A stretch of 64,000 nt of DNA, taken from contig NZ_LJGT01000041.1 of the NCBI RefSeq assembly GCF_001751365.1, positions 178,207 through 242,206 on the forward strand, given 5' to 3'. Numbering within the stretch: position 1 is the first letter of the stretch; each line of letters opens with the position of its first letter. Below, in pieces: positions 1 to 17,407 of the stretch. Source of the stretch: Streptomyces abyssalis. Lineage in GTDB: Bacteria > Actinomycetota > Actinomycetes > Streptomycetales > Streptomycetaceae. Position numbers and translations under genes: made by a program. The notes below the pieces were generated by a model. The model was not told the origin of the DNA. It did not search any database and saw only the letters and a program-made list of their open reading frames with translations.

Positions 1-52
1 GAGCACTGGTCTCCAAAACCAGCGGTTGGGGGTTCGAGTCCCTCCGGCCCTG
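1..52 (+). tRNA. tRNA-Trp (CCA anticodon), 5' end outside the window
   Basis: This is the 3' two thirds of a tRNA. The anticodon stem (6-10 with 18-22) closes a seven-base loop with anticodon CCA at 13-15. The T stem (28-32 with 40-44) holds the TTCGAGT loop, and the 3' acceptor strand is 45-51 with G52 as discriminator. CCA is not encoded. The 5' acceptor half and D arm lie upstream. A Trp tRNA just before secE is a familiar actinobacterial arrangement. Confidence 0.95.
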
Positions 53-162
53 CTCCACACACCGTCGATGCGGCGTGTGAGTGCTTGCGTACGTACTGAA
101 ATGCACCGCTGTGCGGCCGGGCCGAACGCCGCACGGCAACGACCCGGATCAGGTGAGGACGA

Positions 163-444
163 GTGACGGAGATCACGGATACCACCCAGGTCCCAGAGCC
201 CGGAGGGTCGTCGGAGGGCGGCAAGTCCCGCCGAGGGGGCAAGCGCGGCAAGAAGGGCCCCTTCGGGCGCCTCGGTCTTTTCTACCGGCAGATCGTCGCC
301 GAGCTGCGCAAGGTCGTCTGGCCCACCAGGCATCAGCTGTCGACGTACACGAGCGTGGTGATCGTCTTCGTAGCCATCATGATCGGTTTCGTCACCGTGA
401 TTGACTACGGGTTCACCGAGGTCATCAAGTACGTTTTCGGCTGA
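163..444 (+). CDS. secE: Preprotein translocase subunit SecE
   Basis: SecE is the small clamp subunit of the SecYEG protein-conducting channel in the cytoplasmic membrane. The 93-residue product has a basic, Gly/Lys-rich N-terminus (about 20-35), the conserved amphipathic segment ending in the VVWPTR motif (51-56), and one membrane helix at about 64-85. This is the single-helix form usual outside enterobacteria. The GTG start at 163 has AGGTGAGGA just upstream. nusG follows after 71 bases in the usual secE-nusG order; SecY is encoded far downstream in this window. Confidence 0.96.
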   Translation: MTEITDTTQVPEPGGSSEGGKSRRGGKRGKKGPFGRLGLFYRQIVAELRKVVWPTRHQLSTYTSVVIVFVAIMIGFVTVIDYGFTEVIKYVFG

Positions 445-515
445 GCCCGCGAAGGCACCGCCACGCGGCGCCTTCCGTACGTTCGAACCTATGAAGCCAG
501 GAAGAAGCAGCCACC

Positions 516-1376
516 GTGTCTGATCCGAACCTGAACGATGCCGTCGAGCCCGGTGAGGGCGACGACACCGCACGCGACATCGTCGAGGCGGCGGACGACA
601 GCGTGGAGCAGGAGCAGGTCGACGCAGAAGCGGGCGAGCCGGCCGAGGAGGCCGCCGTCCACGTCGAGTCGGACGAGATCGCGGAGACCGCCGAGGACGC
701 CGCAGCTCAGGGCGGCGGCGAAGCCGGGCTCCTGGAGGAGCCGGAGACCGAGGACCCTGTCGCCGCGCTCCGCGACGAACTGCGCATCCTTCCCGGCGAG
801 TGGTACGTGATCCACACCTACGCGGGCTACGAGAACCGCGTGAAGACGAACCTCGAGCAGCGCGCCGTCTCCCTCAACGTCGAGGACTTCATCTTCCAGG
901 CCGAGGTGCCGCAGGAAGAGGTCGTCCAGATCAAGAACGGCGACCGCCGCACGGTCCGGCAGAACAAGCTCCCGGGTTACGTCCTCGTCCGCATGGATCT
1001 CACCAACGAATCCTGGGGCGTCGTCCGCAACACCCCGGGCGTCACGGGCTTCGTCGGCAACGCCTACGACCCGTACCCGCTGACCCTCGACGAGATCGTC
1101 AAGATGCTCGCTCCCGAGGCCGAGGAGAAGGCCGCCAAGGCGGCAGCCGCCGAGGAGGAGGGCAAGCCCGCCGGCGGACCCGGGCGAAAGGTCGAGGTCC
1201 AGGTGCTGGACTTCGAGGTCGGCGACTCGGTCACGGTCACCGACGGCCCGTTCGCCACGCTGCAGGCGACGATCAACGAGATCAACGCCGATTCCAAGAA
1301 GGTCAAGGGCCTTGTCGAGATCTTCGGCCGGGAGACCCCGGTCGAGCTGAGCTTCGACCAGATCCAGAAGAACTGA
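516..1376 (+). CDS. nusG: Transcription termination/antitermination protein NusG
   Basis: NusG binds the clamp of RNA polymerase through its NGN domain and contacts Rho or ribosomal S10 through its KOW domain. The 286-residue product has an acidic disordered extension (1-90) typical of Streptomyces NusG, an NGN domain (about 94-205, starting at the GEWYVIHTYAGYE motif), an Ala/Lys/Glu linker, and a C-terminal KOW domain (about 233-286). The GTG start is set by an upstream AAGAAG purine tract. It lies between secE and the L11/L1 genes. Confidence 0.96.
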   Translation: MSDPNLNDAVEPGEGDDTARDIVEAADDSVEQEQVDAEAGEPAEEAAVHVESDEIAETAEDAAAQGGGEAGLLEEPETEDPVAALRDELRILPGEWYVIHTYAGYENRVKTNLEQRAVSLNVEDFIFQAEVPQEEVVQIKNGDRRTVRQNKLPGYVLVRMDLTNESWGVVRNTPGVTGFVGNAYDPYPLTLDEIVKMLAPEAEEKAAKAAAAEEEGKPAGGPGRKVEVQVLDFEVGDSVTVTDGPFATLQATINEINADSKKVKGLVEIFGRETPVELSFDQIQKN

Positions 1377-1538
1377 CCGTCCCCACCCGGCTTTCGGCGG
1401 CTCGGCACACCCCTGCGAGGGGTGCCTGAGCTGCCGGTTTCAGCGCGCGCCACGGTACCGGCTATCGTGGTGCGGTATGCCTTCATCCGCTCGAAGGGTG
1501 GAGGCCGAATCACCTCTCACTAAGGACCCGGAGAGAGC

Positions 1539-1973
1539 ATGCCTCCCAAGAAGAAGAAGGTCGCGGGGCTGATCAAGCTCCAGATCCAGGCCGGCGCGGC
1601 CAACCCGGCACCGCCGGTCGGCCCGGCGCTGGGTCAGCACGGCGTCAACATCATGGAGTTCTGCAAGGCCTACAACGCGGCGACCGAGTCGCAGCGCGGC
1701 TGGGTCATCCCCGTGGAGATCACGGTCTACGAGGACCGCTCCTTCACGTTCATCACCAAGACGCCGCCGGCGTCGAAGATGATCCTGAAGGCCGCGGGTG
1801 TGGAGAAGGGCTCCGGCACCCCGCACACGACGAAGGTCGCGAAGATCACGCGTGACCAGGTGCGGGAGATCGCCACGACGAAGATGCCCGACCTGAACGC
1901 CAACGACCTGGACCAGGCCGAGAAGATCATCGCCGGCACCGCCCGTTCGATGGGCGTGACCGTCGAGAGCTGA
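1539..1973 (+). CDS. rplK: 50S ribosomal protein L11
   Basis: L11 forms the GTPase-associated centre on 23S rRNA helices 43-44 and is the thiopeptide target. The 144-residue protein starts MPPKKKKVAG and has the N-terminal Pro-rich segment that contacts thiostrepton (about residues 20-30) followed by the rRNA-binding C-terminal domain. An excellent ribosome binding site (CCGGAGAG) precedes the ATG. The 162-base gap after nusG contains a small hairpin (CACCCC..GGGGTG near 1408-1424), so it may have its own promoter or leader. Confidence 0.97.
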   Translation: MPPKKKKVAGLIKLQIQAGAANPAPPVGPALGQHGVNIMEFCKAYNAATESQRGWVIPVEITVYEDRSFTFITKTPPASKMILKAAGVEKGSGTPHTTKVAKITRDQVREIATTKMPDLNANDLDQAEKIIAGTARSMGVTVES

Positions 1974-2074
1974 CCGGCCGGTCAGCCCCCGTGGCAGGGC
2001 CTGCGCAGGCCCGTACCACGACTCCGTAACCGCCGTGCGGCCACAGCCGTACGACGACACTGTCAGGAGCAGAA

Positions 2075-2797
2075 GTGAAGCGCAGCAAGGCATTCCGCAG
2101 CGCGGACGCCAAGATCGACCGGGAGCGTCTCTACGCCCCGCTCGAGGCCATCCGCCTCGCCAGGGAGACCTCCACCAAGAAGTTCGACGCGACCGTCGAG
2201 GTCGCCCTGCGTCTGGGCGTCGACCCGCGCAAGGCCGACCAGATGGTCCGCGGCACCGTGAACCTGCCGCACGGCACCGGCAAGACCGCCCGGGTCCTGG
2301 TCTTCGCGACCGGTGACCGTGCAGCAGCCGCGGAGGCCGCGGGAGCCGACATCGTCGGCGGCGACGAGCTGATCGAGGAGGTCGCCGGCGGCCGTCTGGA
2401 CTTCGACGCCGTCGTCGCCACTCCGGACCTGATGGGCAAGGTCGGCCGCCTAGGCCGTGTGCTCGGTCCGCGTGGTCTGATGCCGAACCCGAAGACCGGC
2501 ACCGTCACGCCCGATGTGACCAAGGCCGTCAACGACATCAAGGGCGGCAAGATCGAGTTCCGTGTCGACAAGCACGCCAACCTCCACTTCATCATCGGCA
2601 AGGCGTCGTTCGACGACACGCAGCTCGTCGAGAACTACGCCGCGGCGCTCGACGAGGTCCAGCGTCTGAAGCCGTCGGCCGCCAAGGGCCGTTACGTGAA
2701 GAAGACGTCCATCGCCACCACGATGGGCCCCGGCATCCCTGTCGACCCCAACCGCACCCGCAACCTCCTGACCGAGGAGGACCCCGCCGCGGTCTGA
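2075..2797 (+). CDS. rplA: 50S ribosomal protein L1
   Basis: L1 builds the mobile stalk at the ribosomal E site and in many bacteria represses its own operon by binding the rplK leader. The 240-residue product begins MKRSKAFRSA from a GTG preceded by AGGAGC. It carries the two-domain L1 fold, including the GPRGLMPNPKTGTVT signature near the middle. It is the last gene of the L11 operon and is followed by a strong terminator hairpin. Confidence 0.97.
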   Translation: MKRSKAFRSADAKIDRERLYAPLEAIRLARETSTKKFDATVEVALRLGVDPRKADQMVRGTVNLPHGTGKTARVLVFATGDRAAAAEAAGADIVGGDELIEEVAGGRLDFDAVVATPDLMGKVGRLGRVLGPRGLMPNPKTGTVTPDVTKAVNDIKGGKIEFRVDKHANLHFIIGKASFDDTQLVENYAAALDEVQRLKPSAAKGRYVKKTSIATTMGPGIPVDPNRTRNLLTEEDPAAV

Positions 2798-2834
2798 GCG
2801 CCCCGCTCAGGCCCGCGCGGACCGCGACGTGATG

Positions 2835-2868
2835 CTGGGCCCCGTCCTCCCCGGAGGGCGGGGCCCAG
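2835..2868 (+). terminator. Terminator hairpin after rplA
   Basis: A perfect 14-bp stem (2835-2848 with 2855-2868) closes a six-base loop. There is no U run, as is common for Streptomyces terminators. It ends the secE-to-rplA gene group. Confidence 0.75.
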
Positions 2869-2875
2869 TCGTGCG

Positions 2876-2906
2876 TTGCACACGGCGGGCATCTCCGGGT
2901 TAAGGT
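2876..2906 (+). promoter_or_regulatory. Candidate promoter of the lipoprotein gene
   Basis: TTGCAC (2876-2881) and TAAGGT (2901-2906) are separated by 19 bases, 43 bases before the start at 2950. The -10 is good; the spacing is long. It lies directly after the rplA terminator, so an independent promoter is expected here. Confidence 0.4.
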
Positions 2907-2949
2907 CCTCTGCGTACTGCTCAACAAGTGGAAAATCAGGGGGAATCAG

Positions 2950-3843
2950 ATGCGCCAGGCCCGAATCGCCATGATGGCGGCCGGAGTTGTGATGGCGGCA
3001 GGCCTCACCGCCTGTGGCGGCTCCGGCGGCAAGGACTCCGCGAGCGGCTCCGAGGAGAAGCAGGGCCTCTCGCCCGCGCAGGTGGCCGTCACCGAGCTGG
3101 AGCAGGCGTCGAAGAGCACGGAGGAGAAAAAGTCCGCGAAGGTCGAGGGCGACCAGACGCAGGGCACCCCGCGCGGCGAGATCTCCACGAAGACCGAGGG
3201 CACCGTCGACTGGTCGGGCGGCGGCACCACCGCCGACATGACCGTCACCCAGCAGGGCTCCGGCGCGAGCGGCCTGCCGACGAGCGGCAAGCCCATGCCC
3301 GCCCGCTACACCGAGGACGCCATGTACGTGAACCTCGGTGACCAGTTCGCGTCCACGGCGGGCAAGGGCAAGCACTGGATGAAGTACGACTACGACAAGC
3401 TGGCCGAGCAGTCGGGCCCGTCGGGCGCGCTCGTCAAGGACCAGATGCAGAACAACAACCCGGCCCGCTCGGTGGATCTGCTCCTGGCCAGCGGCAAGGT
3501 GAAGAAGGTCGGTTCCGAGACGGTCAAGGGCAAGAAGACCGACCACTACAGCGGCACGATCGAGGTCGCCGAGCTGGCTCGCATGCAGTCCGAGAAGCTC
3601 AGCGAGAAGGAACTTGATCAGCTCTCCGACCAGCTCAAGCAGCAGGGCTTCAAGACCGAGAAGGTCGACGTCTGGATCGACGGCGACGATCTGCTGGTGA
3701 AGAAGCAGGAGCGGGCCAAGGGCAAGAACGGCGACCTGAACTCGACAGTCTTCTACTCGGACTACGGCACCGAGGTCTCCGTCGAGGCGCCGCCCGCCTC
3801 CGACACGCTCTCCTTCGAGGAGGCGCTGCCCGGCCGCAGCTGA
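2950..3843 (+). CDS. Secreted lipoprotein, LppX/LprG-like
   Basis: The 297-residue protein has a lipoprotein signal peptide: a short basic start, a hydrophobic core, and a lipobox LTAC with the acylated Cys at 22, followed by a Gly/Ser/Lys-rich tether. The mature domain has the length and alternating strand pattern of actinobacterial LppX_LprAFG-type lipoproteins, which bind lipids or glycolipids at the outer face of the membrane. That assignment is inferred from overall pattern. It sits alone between the L11-L1 and L10-L7/L12 genes, a position where Streptomyces genomes commonly carry lipoprotein genes, and is flanked by terminators on both sides. Confidence 0.75.
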   Translation: MRQARIAMMAAGVVMAAGLTACGGSGGKDSASGSEEKQGLSPAQVAVTELEQASKSTEEKKSAKVEGDQTQGTPRGEISTKTEGTVDWSGGGTTADMTVTQQGSGASGLPTSGKPMPARYTEDAMYVNLGDQFASTAGKGKHWMKYDYDKLAEQSGPSGALVKDQMQNNNPARSVDLLLASGKVKKVGSETVKGKKTDHYSGTIEVAELARMQSEKLSEKELDQLSDQLKQQGFKTEKVDVWIDGDDLLVKKQERAKGKNGDLNSTVFYSDYGTEVSVEAPPASDTLSFEEALPGRS

Positions 3844-3865
3844 GCCGGAGACCGGCAAGAGTGTG

Positions 3866-3903
3866 CGCCCCCTCCGGCACCGGATTTGGTGCCGGAGGGG
3901 GCG
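3866..3903 (+). terminator. Terminator hairpin after the lipoprotein gene
   Basis: A perfect 15-bp stem (3866-3880 with 3889-3903) with an eight-base loop is followed by TTCG. It overlaps the candidate rplJ promoter -35 region, so terminator and promoter are tightly packed. Confidence 0.8.
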
Positions 3904-3915
3904 TTCGCGTAATCT
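3886..3915 (+). promoter_or_regulatory. Candidate rplJ-rplL promoter
   Basis: TTGGTG (3886-3891) and TAATCT (3910-3915) are 18 bases apart. The -35 sits in the loop and right arm of the preceding terminator. Transcription from here would include the whole L10-type leader. Confidence 0.45.
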
Positions 3916-3917
3916 CG

Positions 3918-4080
3918 TACGAAGCCAAAGACCGCTGGTCGTCGTCGTGCTCACTCAGAGGGCACGGTGGCCGAAGGATCCGCTAGCTGCGGGCGACCCG
4001 CGTAGGTGAATGAGGAAGCTCCCGCGCGACGTGTCCGTCGTCGCGGTCGAGCCACGCCCCATGCGCCTGCGCAGGGGCGT
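3918..4080 (+). promoter_or_regulatory. L10-type ribosomal protein leader with attenuator hairpin
   Basis: The roughly 200-base leader before rplJ has the layout of the bacterial L10 leader, in which excess L10(L12)4 binds its own mRNA. It contains the GCGTAGGTGAATGAGGAAGC stretch near 4000-4020, resembling the L10-binding kink-turn region. It ends in a compact hairpin at 4054-4080 (ACGCCCC..GGGGCGT enclosing TGCG..CGCA) followed by TTCGTCGTTCC, suitable as an attenuator. The family assignment is from memory of the motif; a covariance search would decide. Confidence 0.6.
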
Positions 4081-4136
4081 TTCGTCGTTCCAGCCCCTTC
4101 CGAGCGGTCTCATCACCCGGAAGGAGGCCGAGGCTC

Positions 4137-4676
4137 ATGGCGAGGGAGCAGGTCGCGCCCGACAAGATCGCCGCCGTTGAGGAGATCACGAACAAGTTCC
4201 GTGACTCCAACGCCGCAGTGGTCACCGCGTACACAGGGCTTTCGGTTGCCCAGCTCAGGGAGCTGCGCCGCTCGCTCGGCGGGGACGCCCAGTACCGCGT
4301 GGTGAAGAACACTCTGACCAAGATCGCGGCCAAAGAGGCCGGGTTCAACGAGCTCGACGAGTTCTTCACGGGCTCGTCGGCCGTCGCCTTCGTCACCGGT
4401 GACCCGGTCACGGCGGCGAAGGGTCTTCGTGACTTCGCCAAGGAAAACCCCGCCCTGGAAATCAAGGGCGGCATCGTCGACGGCGCGCTGTACAGCGCCG
4501 CCGACCTGAACAAGCTCGCGGCGCTCGAATCCCGCGAGGTGCTGCTCGCCAAGCTGGCCGGCGGCATGAAGGCGTCCATGGCGAAGGCCGCGGCGACCTT
4601 CCAGGCCCCGCTGTCGAAGTTCGCCCGTACCGCGGACGCGCTGCGCAGCAAGGTCGAGCAGGGCGGTGCCGAGTAA
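4137..4676 (+). CDS. rplJ: 50S ribosomal protein L10
   Basis: L10 anchors the L7/L12 dimers to the ribosome and represses its own operon through the leader. The 179-residue protein begins MAREQVAPDK; its N-terminal rRNA-binding domain is followed by the C-terminal helix that carries L7/L12. The start has GGAAGGAGG seven bases upstream. rplL follows after 117 bases. Confidence 0.97.
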   Translation: MAREQVAPDKIAAVEEITNKFRDSNAAVVTAYTGLSVAQLRELRRSLGGDAQYRVVKNTLTKIAAKEAGFNELDEFFTGSSAVAFVTGDPVTAAKGLRDFAKENPALEIKGGIVDGALYSAADLNKLAALESREVLLAKLAGGMKASMAKAAATFQAPLSKFARTADALRSKVEQGGAE

Positions 4677-4793
4677 TTCGGCTCCCGTCGAGGCCGGGCA
4701 AGCACACGCACCCGGTCGCAGCGGGCTCGAAGTCTGACGAACCCGTCGATACGTACACACGGCACCAGCCGGACTAGTGGAAGGACCGCCACC

Positions 4794-5183
4794 ATGGCGA
4801 AGCTCAGCCAGGACGAGCTGCTCGAGCAGTTCAGTGAGATGACCCTCATCGAGCTCTCCGACTTCGTGAAGAAGTTCGAGGAGAAGTTCGACGTCGAGGC
4901 GGCCGCCCCGGCCGCCGTCGCCGTCGCCGCCCCCGGCCAGGGCGGCGGGGCCGCCGAGGAGGCCGAGGAGCAGGACGAGTTCGACGTCGTCCTCACCGGC
5001 GCCGGCGACAAGAAGATCCAGGTCATCAAGGTCGTGCGCGAGCTGACCTCGCTGGGTCTGAAGGAGGCCAAGGAGCTCGTGGACAGCACCCCGAAGCCGG
5101 TCCTCGAGAAGGTCGCGAAGGACGCCGCGGACAAGGCGAAGGAGTCCCTCGAGGGCGCCGGCGCCTCCGTCGAGGTCAAGTGA
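4794..5183 (+). CDS. rplL: 50S ribosomal protein L7/L12
   Basis: L7/L12 is the flexible stalk protein that recruits translational GTPases. The 129-residue product has an N-terminal dimerisation helix (about 1-35), an Ala/Gly-rich hinge (about 40-62) and the globular C-terminal domain with the KIQVIKVVRELT and GLKEAKELVD motifs that bind factors. AGGACC lies near the ATG. Two hairpins downstream separate it from rpoB. Confidence 0.97.
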   Translation: MAKLSQDELLEQFSEMTLIELSDFVKKFEEKFDVEAAAPAAVAVAAPGQGGGAAEEAEEQDEFDVVLTGAGDKKIQVIKVVRELTSLGLKEAKELVDSTPKPVLEKVAKDAADKAKESLEGAGASVEVK

Positions 5184-5188
5184 TCATC

Positions 5189-5240
5189 GGGGTCGCCAGA
5201 CCCCTCAGCCAGGGGCGATCACCCAGCCGGGTGATCGCCC
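5189..5240 (+). terminator. Double hairpin after rplL
   Basis: A six-bp hairpin (5189-5204) is followed by a perfect 12-bp stem with an AGCC loop (5213-5240). There is no U run. In actinobacteria such a structure between rplL and rpoB usually gives partial termination, so rpoBC would be read from its own promoter and by read-through. Confidence 0.7.
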
Positions 5241-5701
5241 TTCGGCGTCTCTGCGGCACTCACAGAACCCCTCGGAACGGGCGGGTATGGTGATCTTCGC
5301 TGCCGTGGGGCCCTTGACGAACGGCACTTGGCGCGCAATTCTCTGGACGCGCCGTTCGCATCGATCCGGGTTCCGAGGCATGGATCGAGGACGAAGCGGG
5401 AAGTGTTGCGGCAAGCACGTTCCGCCCCGACGTACCGAGGCCGTCGGGACGGGCCGCGGCGAAGAAGAACAACTAGGGGGCCCTCCCGGAGGGAACGAGG
5501 GACAGGGTCCTCCCGGAGGAGAGATTGCCACCGGCTGGAGGCGGAGACCGGGACCGAGGCCCGGTCCCGGAAATCTGCTCTGGACATCAGTGGGCCTTGA
5601 GGCTACACTGACCCTTTGCGCTGCCTGTTAGCTGCTCCCTGCCCGTCACCAGGGGCACCGGTATGCGCGTAGAGAGTCCGAGCCCTCGGAAGGACCCCCT
5701 C
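5241..5701 (+). other. Long rpoB upstream region with no gene
   Basis: No credible coding sequence is seen here. The segment has two copies of the palindrome CCTCCCGGAGG (5482-5492 and 5509-5519, 27 bases apart), the rpoB promoter at 5581-5609, and a leader of about 85 bases containing a small hairpin (near 5641-5659) just before the TTG start. Confidence 0.6.
5581..5609 (+). promoter_or_regulatory. rpoBC promoter
   Basis: TGGACA (5581-5586) and TACACT (5604-5609) are exactly 17 bases apart, a near-consensus housekeeping-sigma promoter. Initiation near 5615 would give a leader of about 85 bases. The adjacent CCTTTGCGCTGCCTG stretch is, from memory, strongly conserved before actinobacterial rpoB genes. 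Confidence 0.7.
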
Positions 5702-9187
<3,486 letters not shown>

Positions 9188-9310
9188 CGGGTCTGGCCGG
9201 GACGCGTTCGCCAGGCGTGCCGGCCTCCCCCTCGGCCCTGGGGGCCTGGAGGCCACCCCTCCAAACCCCGCTCAGACCATTCATCACAACCCTGAGAGGG
9301 ATTGACGAGA

Positions 9311-13210
<3,900 letters not shown>

Positions 13211-13230
13211 CCCGAGGTCATAGCTCTGCT

Positions 13231-13270
13231 ACAGAGGACGGCCGTCCCTACCGGGGCGGCCGTCCTCTGT
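13231..13270 (+). terminator. Strong terminator after rpoC
   Basis: A perfect 14-bp stem (13231-13244 with 13257-13270) is extended internally by further C-G pairs. It closes the rpoBC transcript and partly overlaps an ATG (13269) in frame with the next gene. Confidence 0.85.
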
Positions 13271-13298
13271 GCATGATGAGCCGGAGGGGGTGGTGCGG

Positions 13299-13829
13299 AT
13301 GCTCGCCGCGAACGCCGACCGGGACCGGGCGGGGGACGTACTCAAGGCCGCATATGCGGAGGGCCGGCTGACGAAGGACGAGTACGACTACCGCGTCGGA
13401 CGTGCTGTGGCGGCTCGTACGGTCGAGGAGCTCCAGCAGCTCACCAGCGACGTGCCCAATGGGCCCAGCGCCGTGCCGCCGACTTTCCAACGCCCCTTCG
13501 GCCAGGGCCAGTTGGTGCCGTTCCAACCACAGCCGATCGCACCGTACGCCGTTCCGCGCCGGCAGAACGGCATCGCGACGGCCGCGCTCGTCTGCGGCAT
13601 CGCGGCTCCGGTGGTCTCCCTGGTGACCGCGCCGATCGTGTACGGGCTGCACGCGCCGTACCTCTTCTGGCTGGGGGCGGCCCCCGGGGTGATCCTCGGG
13701 CACAAGGCGCGCGCCGAGGTCCGCCGTACCCGGGAGCGGGGCGAGGGCGCGGCCACGGCGGGGCTGATGCTGGGATGGGTCTGGCTGGTGCTCAGCGGGA
13801 TGCTGGTGCTGCTCCTCGGCGCGGGCTGA
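13299..13829 (+). CDS. DUF1707 and DUF4190 membrane protein
   Basis: The product starts with a DUF1707 (SHOCT-like) domain of about 50 residues with the pattern ADRDR..LKAAYAEGRLTKDEYDYRV..A..ART. After a Pro/Gln-rich linker it has two membrane segments with the GHKARAE motif between them, as in DUF4190 proteins. Its function is unknown; a role at the membrane is inferred. I chose ATG 13299 (176 residues) because CGGAGGGGG lies upstream; the earlier in-frame ATG at 13269 lies in the terminator stem and has no ribosome binding site, and GTG 13293 is also possible. It sits alone between the rpoBC and str operons. Confidence 0.7.
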   Translation: MLAANADRDRAGDVLKAAYAEGRLTKDEYDYRVGRAVAARTVEELQQLTSDVPNGPSAVPPTFQRPFGQGQLVPFQPQPIAPYAVPRRQNGIATAALVCGIAAPVVSLVTAPIVYGLHAPYLFWLGAAPGVILGHKARAEVRRTRERGEGAATAGLMLGWVWLVLSGMLVLLLGAG

Positions 13830-13938
13830 CAGGCGTTCCGCGACGGTTCCGCTGCGGCTGCGGACGGGTTAGCACAGCTGCCCGGAGAGCGCTCCGACCT
13901 GGGGCTTCTGAGGCCCGTGGGCAGCGTGGAGACTTGTT

Positions 13939-13967
13939 TTGACCGGGGACGACGCGATAGGTACGCT
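13939..13967 (+). promoter_or_regulatory. str operon promoter
   Basis: TTGACC (13939-13944) and TACGCT (13962-13967) are 17 bases apart. Initiation near 13974 would give a leader of about 205 bases for rpsL, including the hairpin at 14108-14126. Confidence 0.7.
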
Positions 13968-14100
13968 CTGACCTTGTGCCTGGGGTGCCCCCTGCGCTCT
14001 CGTAAGCGGTCAGACGCTCGAGAAGTGCGGACGGTGGCACCGGATCTGCATGCTTCTCACCTGAGGGGCCCTTCGCCTTCGCGCGGGACTCTGCAGTCTT

Positions 14101-14126
14101 CGACACACCCGACCTCGTGGGTCGGG
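14101..14126 (+). promoter_or_regulatory. Leader hairpin upstream of rpsL, shared with rpsJ
   Basis: A seven-bp stem (14108-14114 with 14120-14126) closes a TCGTG loop. The 25-base segment 14101-14125 matches the rpsJ leader (22117-22141) at 23 positions. It lies 53 bases before the rpsL start. See the findings. Confidence 0.55.
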
Positions 14127-14178
14127 AGCGTGGCCCAGGTTAGCTTTACCGAGACGGCACACAGAAACCGGAGAAACG

Positions 14179-14550
14179 GTGCCTACGATCCAGCAGCTGG
14201 TCCGGAAAGGCCGGCAGGACAAGGTCGAGAAGAACAAGACGCCCGCACTGGAGGGTTCCCCTCAGCGTCGCGGCGTCTGCACGCGTGTGTTCACCACCAC
14301 CCCGAAGAAGCCGAACTCGGCCCTGCGTAAGGTCGCGCGTGTGCGTCTGACCAGCGGGATCGAGGTCACGGCCTATATTCCGGGTGAGGGCCACAACCTG
14401 CAGGAGCACTCCATCGTGCTCGTGCGCGGTGGCCGTGTGAAGGACCTGCCGGGTGTTCGCTACAAGATCATCCGCGGCTCCCTCGACACGCAGGGCGTCA
14501 AGAACCGCAAGCAGGCTCGCAGCCGCTACGGCGCCAAGAAGGAGAAGTAA
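14179..14550 (+). CDS. rpsL: 30S ribosomal protein S12
   Basis: S12 lines the decoding centre and is the streptomycin-sensitivity protein. The 123-residue product starts from GTG, with an ACCGGAGAAA ribosome binding site. Lys43 (in TTTPKKPNS) and Lys88 (in GGRVKDLPG) are both wild type, so no streptomycin-resistance substitution is present. It is the first gene of the str operon and is three bases from rpsG. Confidence 0.97.
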   Translation: MPTIQQLVRKGRQDKVEKNKTPALEGSPQRRGVCTRVFTTTPKKPNSALRKVARVRLTSGIEVTAYIPGEGHNLQEHSIVLVRGGRVKDLPGVRYKIIRGSLDTQGVKNRKQARSRYGAKKEK

Positions 14551-14552
14551 GC

Positions 14553-15023
14553 ATGCCTCGTAAGGGCCCCGCCCCGAAGCGCCCGGTCATCATCGACCCG
14601 GTCTACGGTTCTCCTCTGGTGACCTCCCTCATCAACAAGGTGCTGCTGAACGGCAAGCGCTCCACTGCGGAGCGCATCGTCTACGGCGCCATGGAGGGGC
14701 TGCGGGAGAAGACCGGCAACGACCCGGTCATCACCCTCAAGCGCGCGCTGGAGAACGTCAAGCCGACCCTCGAGGTCCGCTCGCGGCGCGTCGGTGGCGC
14801 CACCTATCAGGTTCCGGTCGAGGTACGCCCCGGCCGTTCCTCCACTCTCGCGCTGCGCTGGATCGTGGGTTACTCCCGCGCCCGCCGCGAGAAGACGATG
14901 ACCGAGCGTCTGCTGAACGAGCTGCTCGATGCCTCCAACGGGCTCGGCGCCGCCGTGAAGAAGCGCGAGGACACCCACAAGATGGCCGAGTCCAACAAGG
15001 CCTTCGCGCACTACCGCTGGTAG
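14553..15023 (+). CDS. rpsG: 30S ribosomal protein S7
   Basis: S7 nucleates assembly of the 30S head and lies at the E site. The 156-residue protein begins MPRKGPAPKR and is full length for the family. Its ribosome binding site lies within the end of rpsL (AAGGAGAAG), so the two genes are tightly coupled. In E. coli S7 represses this operon; whether that holds here cannot be told from sequence. Confidence 0.97.
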   Translation: MPRKGPAPKRPVIIDPVYGSPLVTSLINKVLLNGKRSTAERIVYGAMEGLREKTGNDPVITLKRALENVKPTLEVRSRRVGGATYQVPVEVRPGRSSTLALRWIVGYSRARREKTMTERLLNELLDASNGLGAAVKKREDTHKMAESNKAFAHYRW

Positions 15024-15062
15024 TCGCAGACCCCATCGAGACCGAGAGAAGACTGAAGCCTT

Positions 15063-17186
<2,124 letters not shown>

Positions 17187-17298
17187 CACCGAGTTGCTCA
17201 ACCCTTAGGCTGTAGCAAAGGCATTCGGGGCACTCCGGTACAGACCGTACGGCTCGTCCGTCGGCTGTGCCGGGTCCCCGGCCGCCAGCCCCCCAAGC

Positions 17299-17378
17299 GA
17301 ACTGGTCAAGGGCATCCCCCTCGGGGTCCTGACCGGTTCATATCGACCATCTGAACCCCTCCGCAGAATGTGGAGGGT
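17299..17378 (+). promoter_or_regulatory. Structured tuf leader
   Basis: A long hairpin at 17299-17339 (10-bp outer stem GAACTGGTCA with TGACCGGTTC, plus an inner stem) is followed by CCCTCC..GGAGGG (about 17357-17378). These lie just before the tuf ribosome binding site in the 221-base fusA-tuf gap, where Streptomyces tuf1 is known to have its own promoter. The promoter itself is not clear to me. Confidence 0.5.
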
Positions 17379-17407
17379 GTACAGCACCAGTCCACAGGAG
17401 GACCCCA

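Noticed and set aside
5663..5701. ATG at 5663 as the rpoB start
   Set aside because: The TTG at 5702 has a better ribosome binding site and gives the Streptomyces length.
14138..14151. AGGTTAGCTTTACC as an iron box before rpsL
   Set aside because: The dyad is poor and lies within the S12 leader, a place where iron control is not expected.
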